A DNA stretch of 64,000 nucleotides from Ditylenchus dipsaci (lineage: Eukaryota; Nematoda; Chromadorea; Rhabditida; Anguinidae): NCBI GenBank assembly GCA_004194705.1, contig SADC01001317.1, positions 310,001 through 374,000 on the forward strand. Reading direction: 5' to 3'. Below, one piece after another: positions 55,156-64,000 of the stretch. The notes under the pieces are model-generated. The model saw nothing but the letters and a program-made list of their open reading frames with translations. It searched no databases and had not been told where the DNA came from. Position 1 is the first letter of the stretch; every line of letters begins with the position of its first letter. A program made the translations under genes and the position numbers.

Positions 55156-56019
55156 TTGGTTCAAAGTAAAAAAATTTAATTCGCGCGAAATTTTTCAAAA
55201 TGCACAAATTTGAAAAATGTGGATCAATTCGTGTGTGGCCAATTTTTTTGACTAACATTACTTTTCTCAGGCCATCCAGGTGGATATCCGCCTATCCACT
55301 CCTGTTTTTTGGGTGGGTAAAATCACGATTTTGGTCCGGTCAAAGTCGATTTCTCAGATGATTTTACGTCAAAATAAGTATTCTCTTTATATTTTGACCA
55401 AATTTTTTTTTCAGGTCATTCAGCTGGGTATCCACCTGGACCAAGAGAATACACCTCAGGTTATTGGGTAGAGGTGGGTGAAGTCGCGATTTCAATCCCG
55501 TCAAACAAGAATTGTCACACAGGATTTTATATACAACAGCACTATTTGTCAGCAAATGATACCATCTCGATCAGACCAACTGTGTAAAATAAAATAAATC
55601 CAATAAAGAAGGACTCAAAAAGGAGTACTGAGAATTGAAAAAAACCAAACATAAAACCGGTTACACTGGAACAGTTATAAAGACATGAACAAAATAGTCC
55701 TTATCAAAATGAACCCTTAGCAAAAGAAAAATTAACAAAAATACCGCATAAATTTTCCGTTCATAACAACTTGGAGCATAAATTTTTCTTTTCTTAGCAA
55801 AAGTACCTCTTAGCAAATGTACCTATTAGCAAATTTCGTCTTAAATTTTAGGGTTCAGTCGGGCCTTGAGGGGGACCAAGCAAAAATCGTGTTTTTGACT
55901 TCATATACCAAAAAATTGCCATCAAAAACTGAATTGATTGCCGCTCACAGAATTATAAAAAAACGGCGTTTGAAAAAAGTTATGGCTTCTCAAAAGTGGC
56001 CGAAATTCTTGACTTTGTT

Positions 56020-56415
56020 GGCCCGGAAATCCGGTTCCGGTTCACCGGAATTCCGGTCTTTTTTGGATTCCGGTTCCGGTCGCGAAAAAATATGTAATTC
56101 CGGTTCCGGTTTTCACAAAATTAAAATTCCGGTTCCGGTCCAAATATCAATTCCGAGCCCAACTGTATCATAATTTTGCTCTTTCTCGGCTGATTTTGAA
56201 CGCGTATTTTAAACTTTTGAACGAATTTTTAATATATACAAAAAATCATGTAAACAGGCAGCGATTTTTTTCGAAAACTTCTTTTTTTTTCGGCGAAAAC
56301 GGAAATCCGGTTCCGATTCCGGTTTCTACAAAAATCGAATTCCGGTTCCGGTTCATACCAATCTAAAATTCCGGTTATGGTTCCGGTTTTCAAAAATGTA
56401 AAATTCCGGTTCCGT
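56020..56415. repeat. ttccggttccgg arrays
   Basis: Two blocks (56030-56150 and 56290-56415) of (a)attccggttccggt words flank a 140-bp AT-rich middle. They have the look of hAT-type end arrays here, but no terminal duplication could be fixed. Confidence 0.55.
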
Positions 56416-57001
56416 TCTAATAATTCAGACATAAGTGAAATTAGGTCAAGTAACAGAGAGTTACCTAGCTTAGGTCACGTAAAACGCTGTTATATGACTT
56501 TGTTTTACTTTTATTCAATGTTTTTCATATGGACTTGCTCAGCTTTTATTACTAAAAAGTTTCCTTGATTTAAGTGATTATTCTGGTAAAAATATTCATA
56601 CGCCCATATATCGAAAATTCCAAGACCATCAAAACCAGGTCACATAGAAAAATCTTACGTGACCTAATCTCTGTAAAACTCTGTTTCTTGACTTAATTTC
56701 GGCTGTATTGGTTTTCGGCATTATCTTTTTCAAAAAGCCCAGTTTCAAAAATTTCCGTTTTCGGTTTTTTCCGTTTTCGTCATTAGCCGCTTTGGGTGAT
56801 ACAAGTTGAACTTTTACCGTTTTGCAACAAATTTTTTTTAAGATTTTCGGTTTTATATATTATATTTTTAACATAATATTTTCTTGATTTTCGTTTAGAA
56901 TGCTGACTGCTGATTGTTGGTGAAGCTTATATCCTAAGAAAACACTTTTCACACAGAACTTAAAATTTTTTTATTTTCATACCCGAATAAACCATGATCA
57001 G

Positions 57002-57151
57002 TTACTTTCTCTTGCTGTCAATGAACCTTAGCACGGCCCCTTCACAATGTTTGCAAGCAACGCAAATACCTTGTGCAGAGCTTTCATCTCCTAGATCCTC
57101 ATCAGTTGAATCGCCAAAGACATCGACTTCCTCTTCACTTTCACTAGACAT
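57002..57151 (-). CDS. Small acidic ORF or captured first exon
   Basis: From ATG 57151 the frame encodes 49 residues: an acidic, Ser-rich start (MSSESEEEVDVFGDSTDEDL) and then a short Cys-containing end (CVACKHCEG) with Lys/Arg at the C-terminus. An acceptor-like aaattgtcag lies 10 bases before the ATG. A possible donor (CAAG|GTATTTG) after about 27 residues would make the rest intronic; an aataaa on the minus strand follows the stop by about 30 bases. Acidic starts of this kind are common in nuclear proteins, so this may be the first exon of a host gene carried by the surrounding element. No function is assigned. Confidence 0.4.
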   Translation of the reverse strand: MSSESEEEVDVFGDSTDEDLGDESSAQGICVACKHCEGAVLRFIDSKRK

Positions 57152-57440
57152 TTTTGAGAACCTGACAATTTAAAATAATCAGTAATAGTGACAGGGTGTT
57201 GACGATAACGGGTATCGATCAAACTAGGTTCAAAATAGAGTGTAACTAAGTAAATAAATAAAATCTAAACCACACTGATTTTTGCAAAAATTCTTAAGGA
57301 GATATACATGCGTGAGTATAGGGTCAAAAAGAGATCTATACCGAGATTTTCCAAGCAAACTTTCGCCCACACGGATGGATTTTAAAACTTATGTTTTCGA
57401 AACTTATTTATCTCAAAAGTTCAAACGTTTAAACTCATTT

Positions 57441-57551
57441 CGGTTCTTATCGGTTATCCGCACCCCACTTACTTTTTCCACAAAATAGTCAAGTTACATC
57501 ATCATCATATTAATTAAACAATGGGTGGGGTGCGGATAACCGATAAGAACC
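57441..57551. repeat. Perfect hairpin, ~27-bp arms
   Basis: cggttcttatcggttatccg ... and exact complement ...cggataaccgataagaacc flank a 57-bp AT-rich spacer. It probably inserted in the Mutator-like element. Confidence 0.75.
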
Positions 57552-57701
57552 CTCATTTCTCTGTAAAATTTAAATTCCCAAACTCATCTTTCCATAATCG
57601 GAAAATATTCAAAAAAGCTCCGTAAAACGGAAAAACCCGAAAACGGAAATTTTTGAAATTGTCGCTTTTTGAAAAAGATAATGCCGAAAACCAATACAGC
57701 T

Positions 57702-58529
57702 CTTAATTTCACTTATCTCTGAATTATTTTTGTATTAACTTCAAGATTTTTACTACCAAAATTTTTGCTAGATTCTAGCGCTCATTTCGAGTACTAAATG
57801 AATAAAACTCGAAAATAAAAATTTTGTAAACAAAAGTCATTGAATAAAAATGTTCAATAAAAACCATGATAATTATATCGTGGTCATTTCATAACTTTGA
57901 TTTATGGGTTATACCACTTTTTGCAGTAATATCGCCTAATTGCCCCAGTTTTACTAGGAAGTCATATATGCTCTACAAGAATACGCTATAAAATTCCCAC
58001 GATGGGGTCCTCAAAATCAGACCCTAATAGGGTCCCTTGTGAGTAATATTTTTTCAATTAGTTTTTTAGCTTAAGTTATATCAGTTCATGTTCAAATGGT
58101 CATCTACGTCAAGTAGTCATATACAAACGTCTTTTCTCAAGGCAAGCAATCTATCATCTTTTCCTGGATTGTTAATTGCTGAACTATGGTATGCCTTTTG
58201 TTCAACATTGAAATGTTCTTCAATGTTTTCCATTGGCATGTTTTAATGATCGTTGTGCTTAAATAAAATAATTGTGGGTGCAGTTTGGCCAAAATTCAAA
58301 ATATCGGAGTGTGTTGCACGTACTTGGCGCAGTTATCCTTTATCCTACTACTACCTTGCTACAATAAATATGATCAACCTTTTTTAATCTCCAATTCAGC
58401 CTGTCAATACAAGCCGTCTGGTCCAATAAACAAATTAATATATATTACAAAACTACAAACATGGCGCTAATGTCATATAAATAGTTTTATTGTATTGTAC
58501 ATTTGAGGAGTTTGATATTATATTAATAA
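57702..58529. other. AT-rich stretch, no gene seen
   Basis: Only short frames. On the minus strand an AATAAA at about 58484 would serve the weak exon at 58530. Confidence 0.35.
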
Positions 58530-58612
58530 TTAGCGTTTCCTGCCACCAAAGAATTGACTTAGCAAGGACGCAGCTCCTGCTTCCGCTTCTGCTGGTTCTG
58601 CCCTTTTGGCAC
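58530..58612 (-). CDS. Possible last exon of an unrecognised gene
   Basis: After acceptor atgtttag at 58613, one frame reads AKRAEPAEAEAGAASLLSQF then FGGRKR and stop. Another phase gives VPKGQNQQKRKQELRPC and stop. An AATAAA lies about 40 bases past the stop on the minus strand. The Ala/Glu-rich reading looks protein-like, but which phase is used cannot be decided. Confidence 0.35.
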
Positions 58613-59078
58613 CTAAACATCAGATTTATACTTTTATTGATGTGATTGGACAAAAATTAAAACTTCGAGTACCACTTCTGGAGAGGGCGTCCACCTGAAT
58701 TTGGATAAATTTAAGTAACTATTTTTGTTTTTTCAAGATTCATCAAGCATTTAAAAACACAGAAATTTAGAGAGGTCGAGAATTTAGTTGACAAAGTATG
58801 GTTATTTTTAAAACAAGGTCAGTTATACACTAGCCCCCAAAGGAATCATTAAAAACGAACCATTTAAAAATAACCAGTTTGAAACAGGAAGTGTTGAATT
58901 GGTATGTTTGTGATAGTAAGTGGCTAGTTCAACACCACTATTTGAAAATTTTCATTTTTGTTTGAGTTCTAGAGTTTCCATGAAATTTTTATTTTTATTT
59001 TTAAGGTTAAGTCATTTTAATGAGAAAACTGGGCAAACCAAATTTCCTCGCCATAAATCGATTTGCAAAAAGGCTTAC

Positions 59079-59203
59079 AATGGCCTCAATATTAGATCCT
59101 TGCTTGGCGCCTCCATACCTAGACGAGCCGGCTCCATATTCTTCATTGTTGGGTGAGAAGAAGTTGGGGGAGGAGGACGAGCCGGAGGAACCGATTGAAG
59201 AAC
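59079..59203 (-). CDS. Possible internal exon, strand uncertain
   Basis: On the minus strand the stretch lies between acceptor ttttgttttag and donor ATT|GTAAGCC and encodes a Ser/Gly/Asn-rich segment (SSIGSSGSSSSPNFFSPNNE). Its phase does not directly join 58612 in the Ala/Glu-rich reading. On the plus strand the same DNA gives a 71-residue frame (59020-59235) with an acidic end (EEDEPEEPIEEPKTKK) and a following aataaa. I lean to the minus strand because of the paired splice sites, but only weakly. Confidence 0.3.
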
Positions 59204-60487
59204 CTAAAACAAAAAAAATACGTACTGGCAAATAAAGAAACTACAACACAAAATTAGTATTTATTTGCTTGGGTTACAGAGTTTGCAGAATATGAACTTT
59301 TCGGGAACAAAACGAGCCAGCCTCGACTTTGACATGCGATGGCAATGATACACGACATATATCACTACTATCACGTCAATTGAAATTTTGAGCTCAAAGA
59401 AAGTCGGATGGGTACCACTTCTATTATCCTCAATCTACAATGACATCTTTAAGCTTGTTTCTGACCTGGGCCGGAGTACACTATCTGTACCTGGCCCAGA
59501 TCGAGTTTTAACCACATTGAAAGCAGTTTGAGACCGTCTAAACAATTAAAAGCGATAATACCATCGCGTAGCCTGCGATTCTAGTTTACAACATGGTATT
59601 ATTTTCTACAAGGTCTATTAGAAATGTACAACAAAAATGTAAAGGTATAAACCAAATTATTTTTTTGACTTGGTTTATACTTTACGTTTTTGTTTTTCAT
59701 TATTCAGAGATTTTGCAGAAAATAATACCTCATAAGAAACCAGAATCGTAGGGCTACACGATAACACAAAAAAAGTAATTAGCGGGCAAAAAAAGTACCG
59801 TCCATTAAAAATTCATAAATAATCCGAATCGAAAATATATTGACGAACAAAGAAACTACAGCTCAAAACGACTTATTTATTTTATTTGAATGAGAATATA
59901 CAAGGTTCAGACCGTAAAACCAGGATTTAAATTTTTAAATTTAGCTGAGCACGGCTTTTGAAAAAGTCCGATAAAAGGCTTTGGCGGAAATTTAAACATT
60001 CGTTTTTTTGCTGCTTTTCATTCGAGAAATTGGTGTTTGTTCATAAAAAGGCTCGAAATTTTCATAGCATCACGTTATCTGAAAAGTTCTTTGCCAGATG
60101 AAAGAGTATATCATTTTGCACATACATGTGCATTTTCAGTGCAATATCGATTTTATTCGCAAAGTTCGTGGTTTATTTTCACAAAGAAAGCTAGATATTT
60201 TTCAAGCATCACTTTGTCAAAAAAAAGAATCTGCTAAAAGATAAAGCATTCAATTTTGCATATGGATGTCTATTTTCAGCCAGAAAACTAACACTTTTAA
60301 TGCTTTTTATAGCACTTCTATGAAAAAAAAATCACGAAATTATACCGTATTTTCTCTATTAAGTATCACCTTCTCTAATAACCACCCTCCCGCCCCCTTT
60401 ATTTAATAACTCCCCACATATCGACCCATTATTTTAGCCTGAAGAAAAAATTGGCAAATCTGTTTTTTGCGATTTCTTAATTACCAC
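59204..60487. other. AT-rich stretch with small palindromes
   Basis: A hairpin acctgggccggagtaca / tgtacctggcccagat lies at 59463-59502. The end of a fold-back (gcgggcaaaaaaagtaccgt) lies at about 59783. At 60346 a accgtattttctctatta end starts; a complementary end follows the hAT element at about 62720-62745, so the hAT probably inserted in an older MITE. Confidence 0.4.
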
Positions 60488-62611
60488 TAGAGCTGTGCAT
60501 TTGTCATCTAACGATAAAACGATACGATATTTTTGAGCTAATTTTCAAACGATCGATATAACGATAAGATATGAATTTTGGCAACGATATATCGTTACGA
60601 TATGCGATATTTTTCTCCAGAAGCGGACAATGCTTGAAAAATCTTCCGCGGCTGCTGCGCCGCCTCAAATTTACCTCAATATCATACCAGTTTATTGCTA
60701 TCTAATATCTACACTTCACAACAACAATAAAACAACAATTAACATCTAATACTGGTAATTCAACATCCGCAGATTCTTGTTGAGGAACAATAGCATCTCC
60801 GCATTTTCTGGATCCAAACTTGATCGTCTGTAGTCGTAGATGTCCCGCGCAACGGAGAACAGTTGCTCACTAGGCTGACTTGTAGCCGGAGTTGAAAGGT
60901 ATCGCCGGGCAACCACGGATAATACTGGATATAGTTTGGCATTCTCCTAAAAGATAAAAATAGATATGTTGCCGAAGCAAATTTATTCTATCCAAATTTA
61001 CCTTCCACCATTTCAAAGGATTTTCTTCCGGGCTGATTCTCTTTTGCTTGGCGTAGGCTTTTAGTTCAAACATCTAGTCAGCTGAATTGTTTTCTTCCCC
61101 CTCCTCATCATCCCCAAAGAAGTGGTTATGTCGAGCAAAGAACGAGTCCCCATGTCTACGCTTCGGAGGAGGTGAATTCGAATCTAAACAATCCACACAA
61201 TTAAACAATTTCCATCTCAAACGAATTAGAAAGGTACCTTCCAGAACATCAGGTACTCTCTCGCACTCTCCTGGATCCACGTGCTGACAACATTGAAGAG
61301 GACTTTATTTGTGGCATACGCGTCTTTGAACCTCGATCCAAGAAAATCGCCAATCCATAAATCCTGAATTTTATCAGTTACTCCTCCCAAAGACAAAAAC
61401 CATATGTCCTTACTTCTCCATCTCAACGTTGAACTTGTTGAAAGCAACCTCTCTACTGATGCACGCATCTCAACAAGGGCCGGATCCACAATTGCAATCA
61501 TGTCTCTTTTCGCGAAATTGAACCGATCTCATCGGCTGAACAGGCGGTTAACCAATCTCCAATATATGTTAAAAGACGAACGTTTTTGACTAATCTGCAT
61601 CTCTTCATTCGCTGCAACTGTAAAGAGATACTTTCGATTCCAATCAGAGTCGATTCTTTCCATCCAATCTGACAAAATAGAAGCTTTCCGTTGGTATCGG
61701 AGGTAAACGAAAGCGCCGAACAATCGCCGATTCCTTTTTTACTGCCGCATAAATCCGTGGCATTGCCCATTCTGTATAGTGCTTTCTCCCTGGAACTTAT
61801 ACAGCATGTAATCTCTCGAATCAAATAAGTGAGGAAACTACCTTTAAGGTTCTCCCTGTCAGATGACGACAAAAAAGCTCTGAACGTGTCCTCTTCCACA
61901 ATCGACAATGGCTGGTTTGTGCACGCAACGTAGTGGATAATCTTTCTGTCGAGAGCCGAGACTTCGCCTAAAAGCAATCTTTAAAGTACCAACAAAAACA
62001 TAGGCATTACCTGTTCTCTTAATCACAAATTGTTGTAGTCCCTTTTGCATGGCCTCCTTCTTCGCTTGATCTGCTTTCTCCATCTCTGCCAGTTGCTCTT
62101 TGTATTGCGGATGCTTCCGGAGATGCGCTTTCAAATTTGTAACTCCCTTATTTGACGTCGGTATCTTCTTTGCGCATGCATTGCACTCTGATTCAGTTGA
62201 TGAGAGCTTGTTGAAAAGCAATCGGCCGGGTTCATCTCCGTCGAGCTTGAGTTTCCAAAGTAGGCTCATCTAAGAATGGAAGTCGTATCTATGAGAGAAC
62301 ATAACGAGCGCAAAACAGCGAGCAAAAATAACGCAAATGAAGCAATACAATGATTCTTTTGCGACAATAGATGCGACAACAGTCGGCAAAATGATACCAG
62401 AAATTGTGCCGTAGCCGAAAAGTTTGGTGAAAACTTTGCGCGAATTTTGAACAAAAATCTCAAAATCACTAGGCGATATTTTTTAAAAAGACGATAGCGA
62501 TATACGATATTTTCAAAATGGTACAGCGATATTTGCGATCGATATTTTGACCGAAATCGAGAACGATAGAACGATATTATCGTTACGATATATCGATCGT
62601 GCACAGCTCTA
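60488..62611 (-). mobile_element. hAT transposon with aacgatatatcg arrays
   Basis: 2124 bp, ends tagagctgtgca / tgcacagctcta, identical octamers attaccac on both sides (60480-60487, 62612-62619). Both ends carry (a)acgatat and gatatcg words in mirror orientation. The body encodes a transposase related to that of copies A and B but clearly diverged. Confidence 0.92.
60760..62269 (-). pseudogene. hAT transposase, diverged from copies A/B, degenerate
   Basis: The start (ATG 62269, directly after a TTAG acceptor) encodes a BED finger (CNAC...LKAHLRKHPQY). Exon 2 (61972-61841) has LDRKIIHYVACTNQPLSIVE and exon 3 starts RKHYTEWAMPRIYAAVKK, both close to copy A at equivalent places and with the same phases and canonical GT donors. 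After SALSFTSD the frame breaks and moves between frames; the stretch with ADCGAH and PTRWNSSYY is missing. The 3' part retains a DPALVEMRASVERLL segment and the dimerisation motif [19 protein letters not shown] near 60890-60830. It is not expected to be active. Confidence 0.8.
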
Positions 62612-62619
62612 ATTACCAC

Positions 62620-64000
62620 GATCTTAGTCTTAGATTTTGGTTAGGCACCCGAAAATCTCAAAATCGGAATAATGTTTTTCCGATTTTTTAAAAGTTTAAC
62701 AATTACTCCCCTGGAGGATTAAATAAAGAAAATACGCTAGACTTTTAGGGAAAATCTAAACGTCCCGACTGGCCTATACCCAAGTTTTTATATAAAAGTT
62801 TAAAATGTGATCTAGATGACCTATATTTACAGTTTTATTTTACGCCAAATGGGATAATAATAATGAAATTGATAAAAAATCAAACATTGAACGTGTCAAA
62901 GGGTGGGCTCGAACTAGTGACTTTTTTATAGGATGAGAAGGTGGATGGCCGGCGTCCTTGAACAAATTCAGTACGGGACAGTGGACGGCCGGCGAAAAAA
63001 TAAAAGTGAGGACGGTCGGCAGACGGCCGGCTTAAAAACGCCTACACATTCTCATTGGTTTTCTTCTCTCGTTTGCTTTGTTCAATCTTTTTTGAAAATA
63101 AGTTACAAGCTTCAGGTCACAGGTTCAAAAGACTAGAAAAAATTTTCAAAAATTTTAAAACATCTACAGCAGTTTTCGCCGAGGATCAGTTGCTAAAATG
63201 GCTAGCCACATCGTCTGTCCCCCTTCGAACACTCTACATTATTTACATCAAATAAAGTTTTTTAAAAACGTGTAAAACACACTAGTCCCTTTCAGAACTT
63301 TGCTTCCTGCATAAATGGTTTTAGTCTGCCTGGGAGAACTACAGCAGCTAAAAAAAAATAAAAAAGCTATCGAAATGATTTCTGATTCTTCTATCTCATT
63401 TTCTTTCCTCACAATGCATGCTGAAAGTCGACGTGTTGGAATAAAAGAAAACCTTTTCAAAGCTTGTTCACTTTTATCTTACAACTCTCGCTATATTGAT
63501 TGAATTATTTTGAAAAATTGAACAGTTGCAGATTAACCAAAAAAATTAATGAATAAAATATATTTTTTTGTGTCAAGGTCGCTTTATCATGTCTTCTAGC
63601 CGTTTTGGACGGCCCATGGTCCAAAAAAAACTGGACGGCCGGCCGAAAAATTTTTTATAGGACGGTACGGTGGACGGCCGGCAACATTTTAAAAATCAGG
63701 CACGGTAGAAAAACAGTAAAGCTATGAAAAATTAGGACGGCAGGTCGGACGGCCGGCTGAAAAAACACGGACGGCGGACGGGACGCGGTCCACTTTTGAA
63801 AAAATGTGGTCACTATGCTGGCAACAAGTGCCAGTTATGGAAACACCAATAAAATCGTATGACGAGAAACTTTACCGCCGCGCCATGCAAACACCGCAAA
63901 ATTCAATCAGCCTAAAAATCTAAATCGAACCTTTTTAAACGCTGTGAAAAGCCTTGATGAGAACGGTCAATTGAGGTTGATACCCAGAGTTCGGTTTCTC
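62620..64000. repeat. Region with ggacggccggc arrays, no gene seen
   Basis: Two clusters of (t)ggacggccggc words (62936-63030 and 63600-63790) flank about 570 bp of AT-rich sequence, like the end arrays of the hAT-type elements, but no terminal duplication could be fixed. A ggctcgaactagtgac word at 62906 resembles a box B in reverse. Small frames between the arrays have no motif. Confidence 0.45.

Larger units (their letters stand above)
54053..55870. mobile_element. Composite region bounded by cttagcaaa repeats
   Basis: Arrays of cttagcaaa(a/t) words occur at 54055-54175 and at 55700-55840. Between them lie the fold-back 54228-54694, a single pogo-like end (gcagttgaacctcgctatag at 54698), a 74-bp hairpin (54749-54822) and a ggtcgtccacttgg-family palindrome (54816-55155). 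The outer arrays have the same orientation, so they may be unrelated insertions. Confidence 0.5.
56701..57701. mobile_element. Element with ~75-bp TIRs and a 9-bp duplication, carrying a small ORF
   Basis: Ends ggctgtattggttttcgg and near-exact reverse complement, continuing inward through ttatctttttcaaaaagc and atttccgttttcgg. Flanks are identical nonamers cttaatttc (56692-56700, 57702-57710). Long inverted repeats with a 9-bp duplication are the hallmark of Mutator-like elements. Inside lie a 49-codon acidic frame (57002-57151) and a hairpin (57441-57551). No transposase is visible. Confidence 0.8.

Overview
This window looks like nuclear DNA of a repeat-rich invertebrate animal. It is AT-rich and gene-poor. 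It carries a septin of the animal SEPT6 group split by short introns (mostly 44-60 bp, ending TTTTAG or TTTCAG), hAT transposons with BED zinc fingers, and a BEL/Pao-type gag remnant. There is no bacterial gene organisation. I cannot name the species. Short introns, BEL/Pao and splice acceptors lying directly upstream of start codons would suit a nematode-like lineage, but that is inference.

Layout. 1-5.4 kb: stacked repeats (an LTR-like block, hAT and pogo-like MITEs, a GC-rich element). 5.46-5.82 kb: last exon of a small membrane protein gene, minus strand. 5.96-10.43 kb: a large inverted-repeat element with an intact hAT transposon (copy A, 6328-9038) nested in it. 10.4-17.2 kb: AT-rich sequence with MITEs and two GC-rich arrays. 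17.26-30.37 kb: scattered plus-strand exons; the last five chain together in compatible splice phase and form one uncharacterised Ser/Glu/Lys-rich gene whose introns are swollen by transposons. 30.6-33.2 kb: fold-back elements. 34.4-36.2 kb: a deleted BEL/Pao element, minus strand. 36.3-38.0 kb: a decayed hAT gene interrupted by a MITE. 38.7-39.8 kb: a palindrome flanked by a 9-bp duplication. 40.7-43.4 kb: hAT copy B, a near-identical inverted twin of copy A that is broken by mutation. 45.36-49.67 kb: the septin gene, 17 exons. 50.2-56.6 kb: more fold-back elements. 56.7-57.7 kb: an element with long terminal inverted repeats and a 9-bp duplication carrying a small acidic ORF. 58.5-59.2 kb: weak exons. 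60.5-62.6 kb: a third hAT family, degenerate.

Most of the DNA is mobile-element sequence, and two patterns recur. First, at least eight different hAT-type elements share the same plan: a short terminal inverted repeat beginning roughly tag(a/g)g, an 8-bp target duplication, and both ends filled with a short motif repeated many times in mirror orientation, with a different motif in each family. Second, many long fold-back elements carry tRNA-like segments with Pol III box A and box B sequences. The clearest single-copy gene is the septin; its P-loop shows an apparent one-base deletion in a G run that deserves checking.
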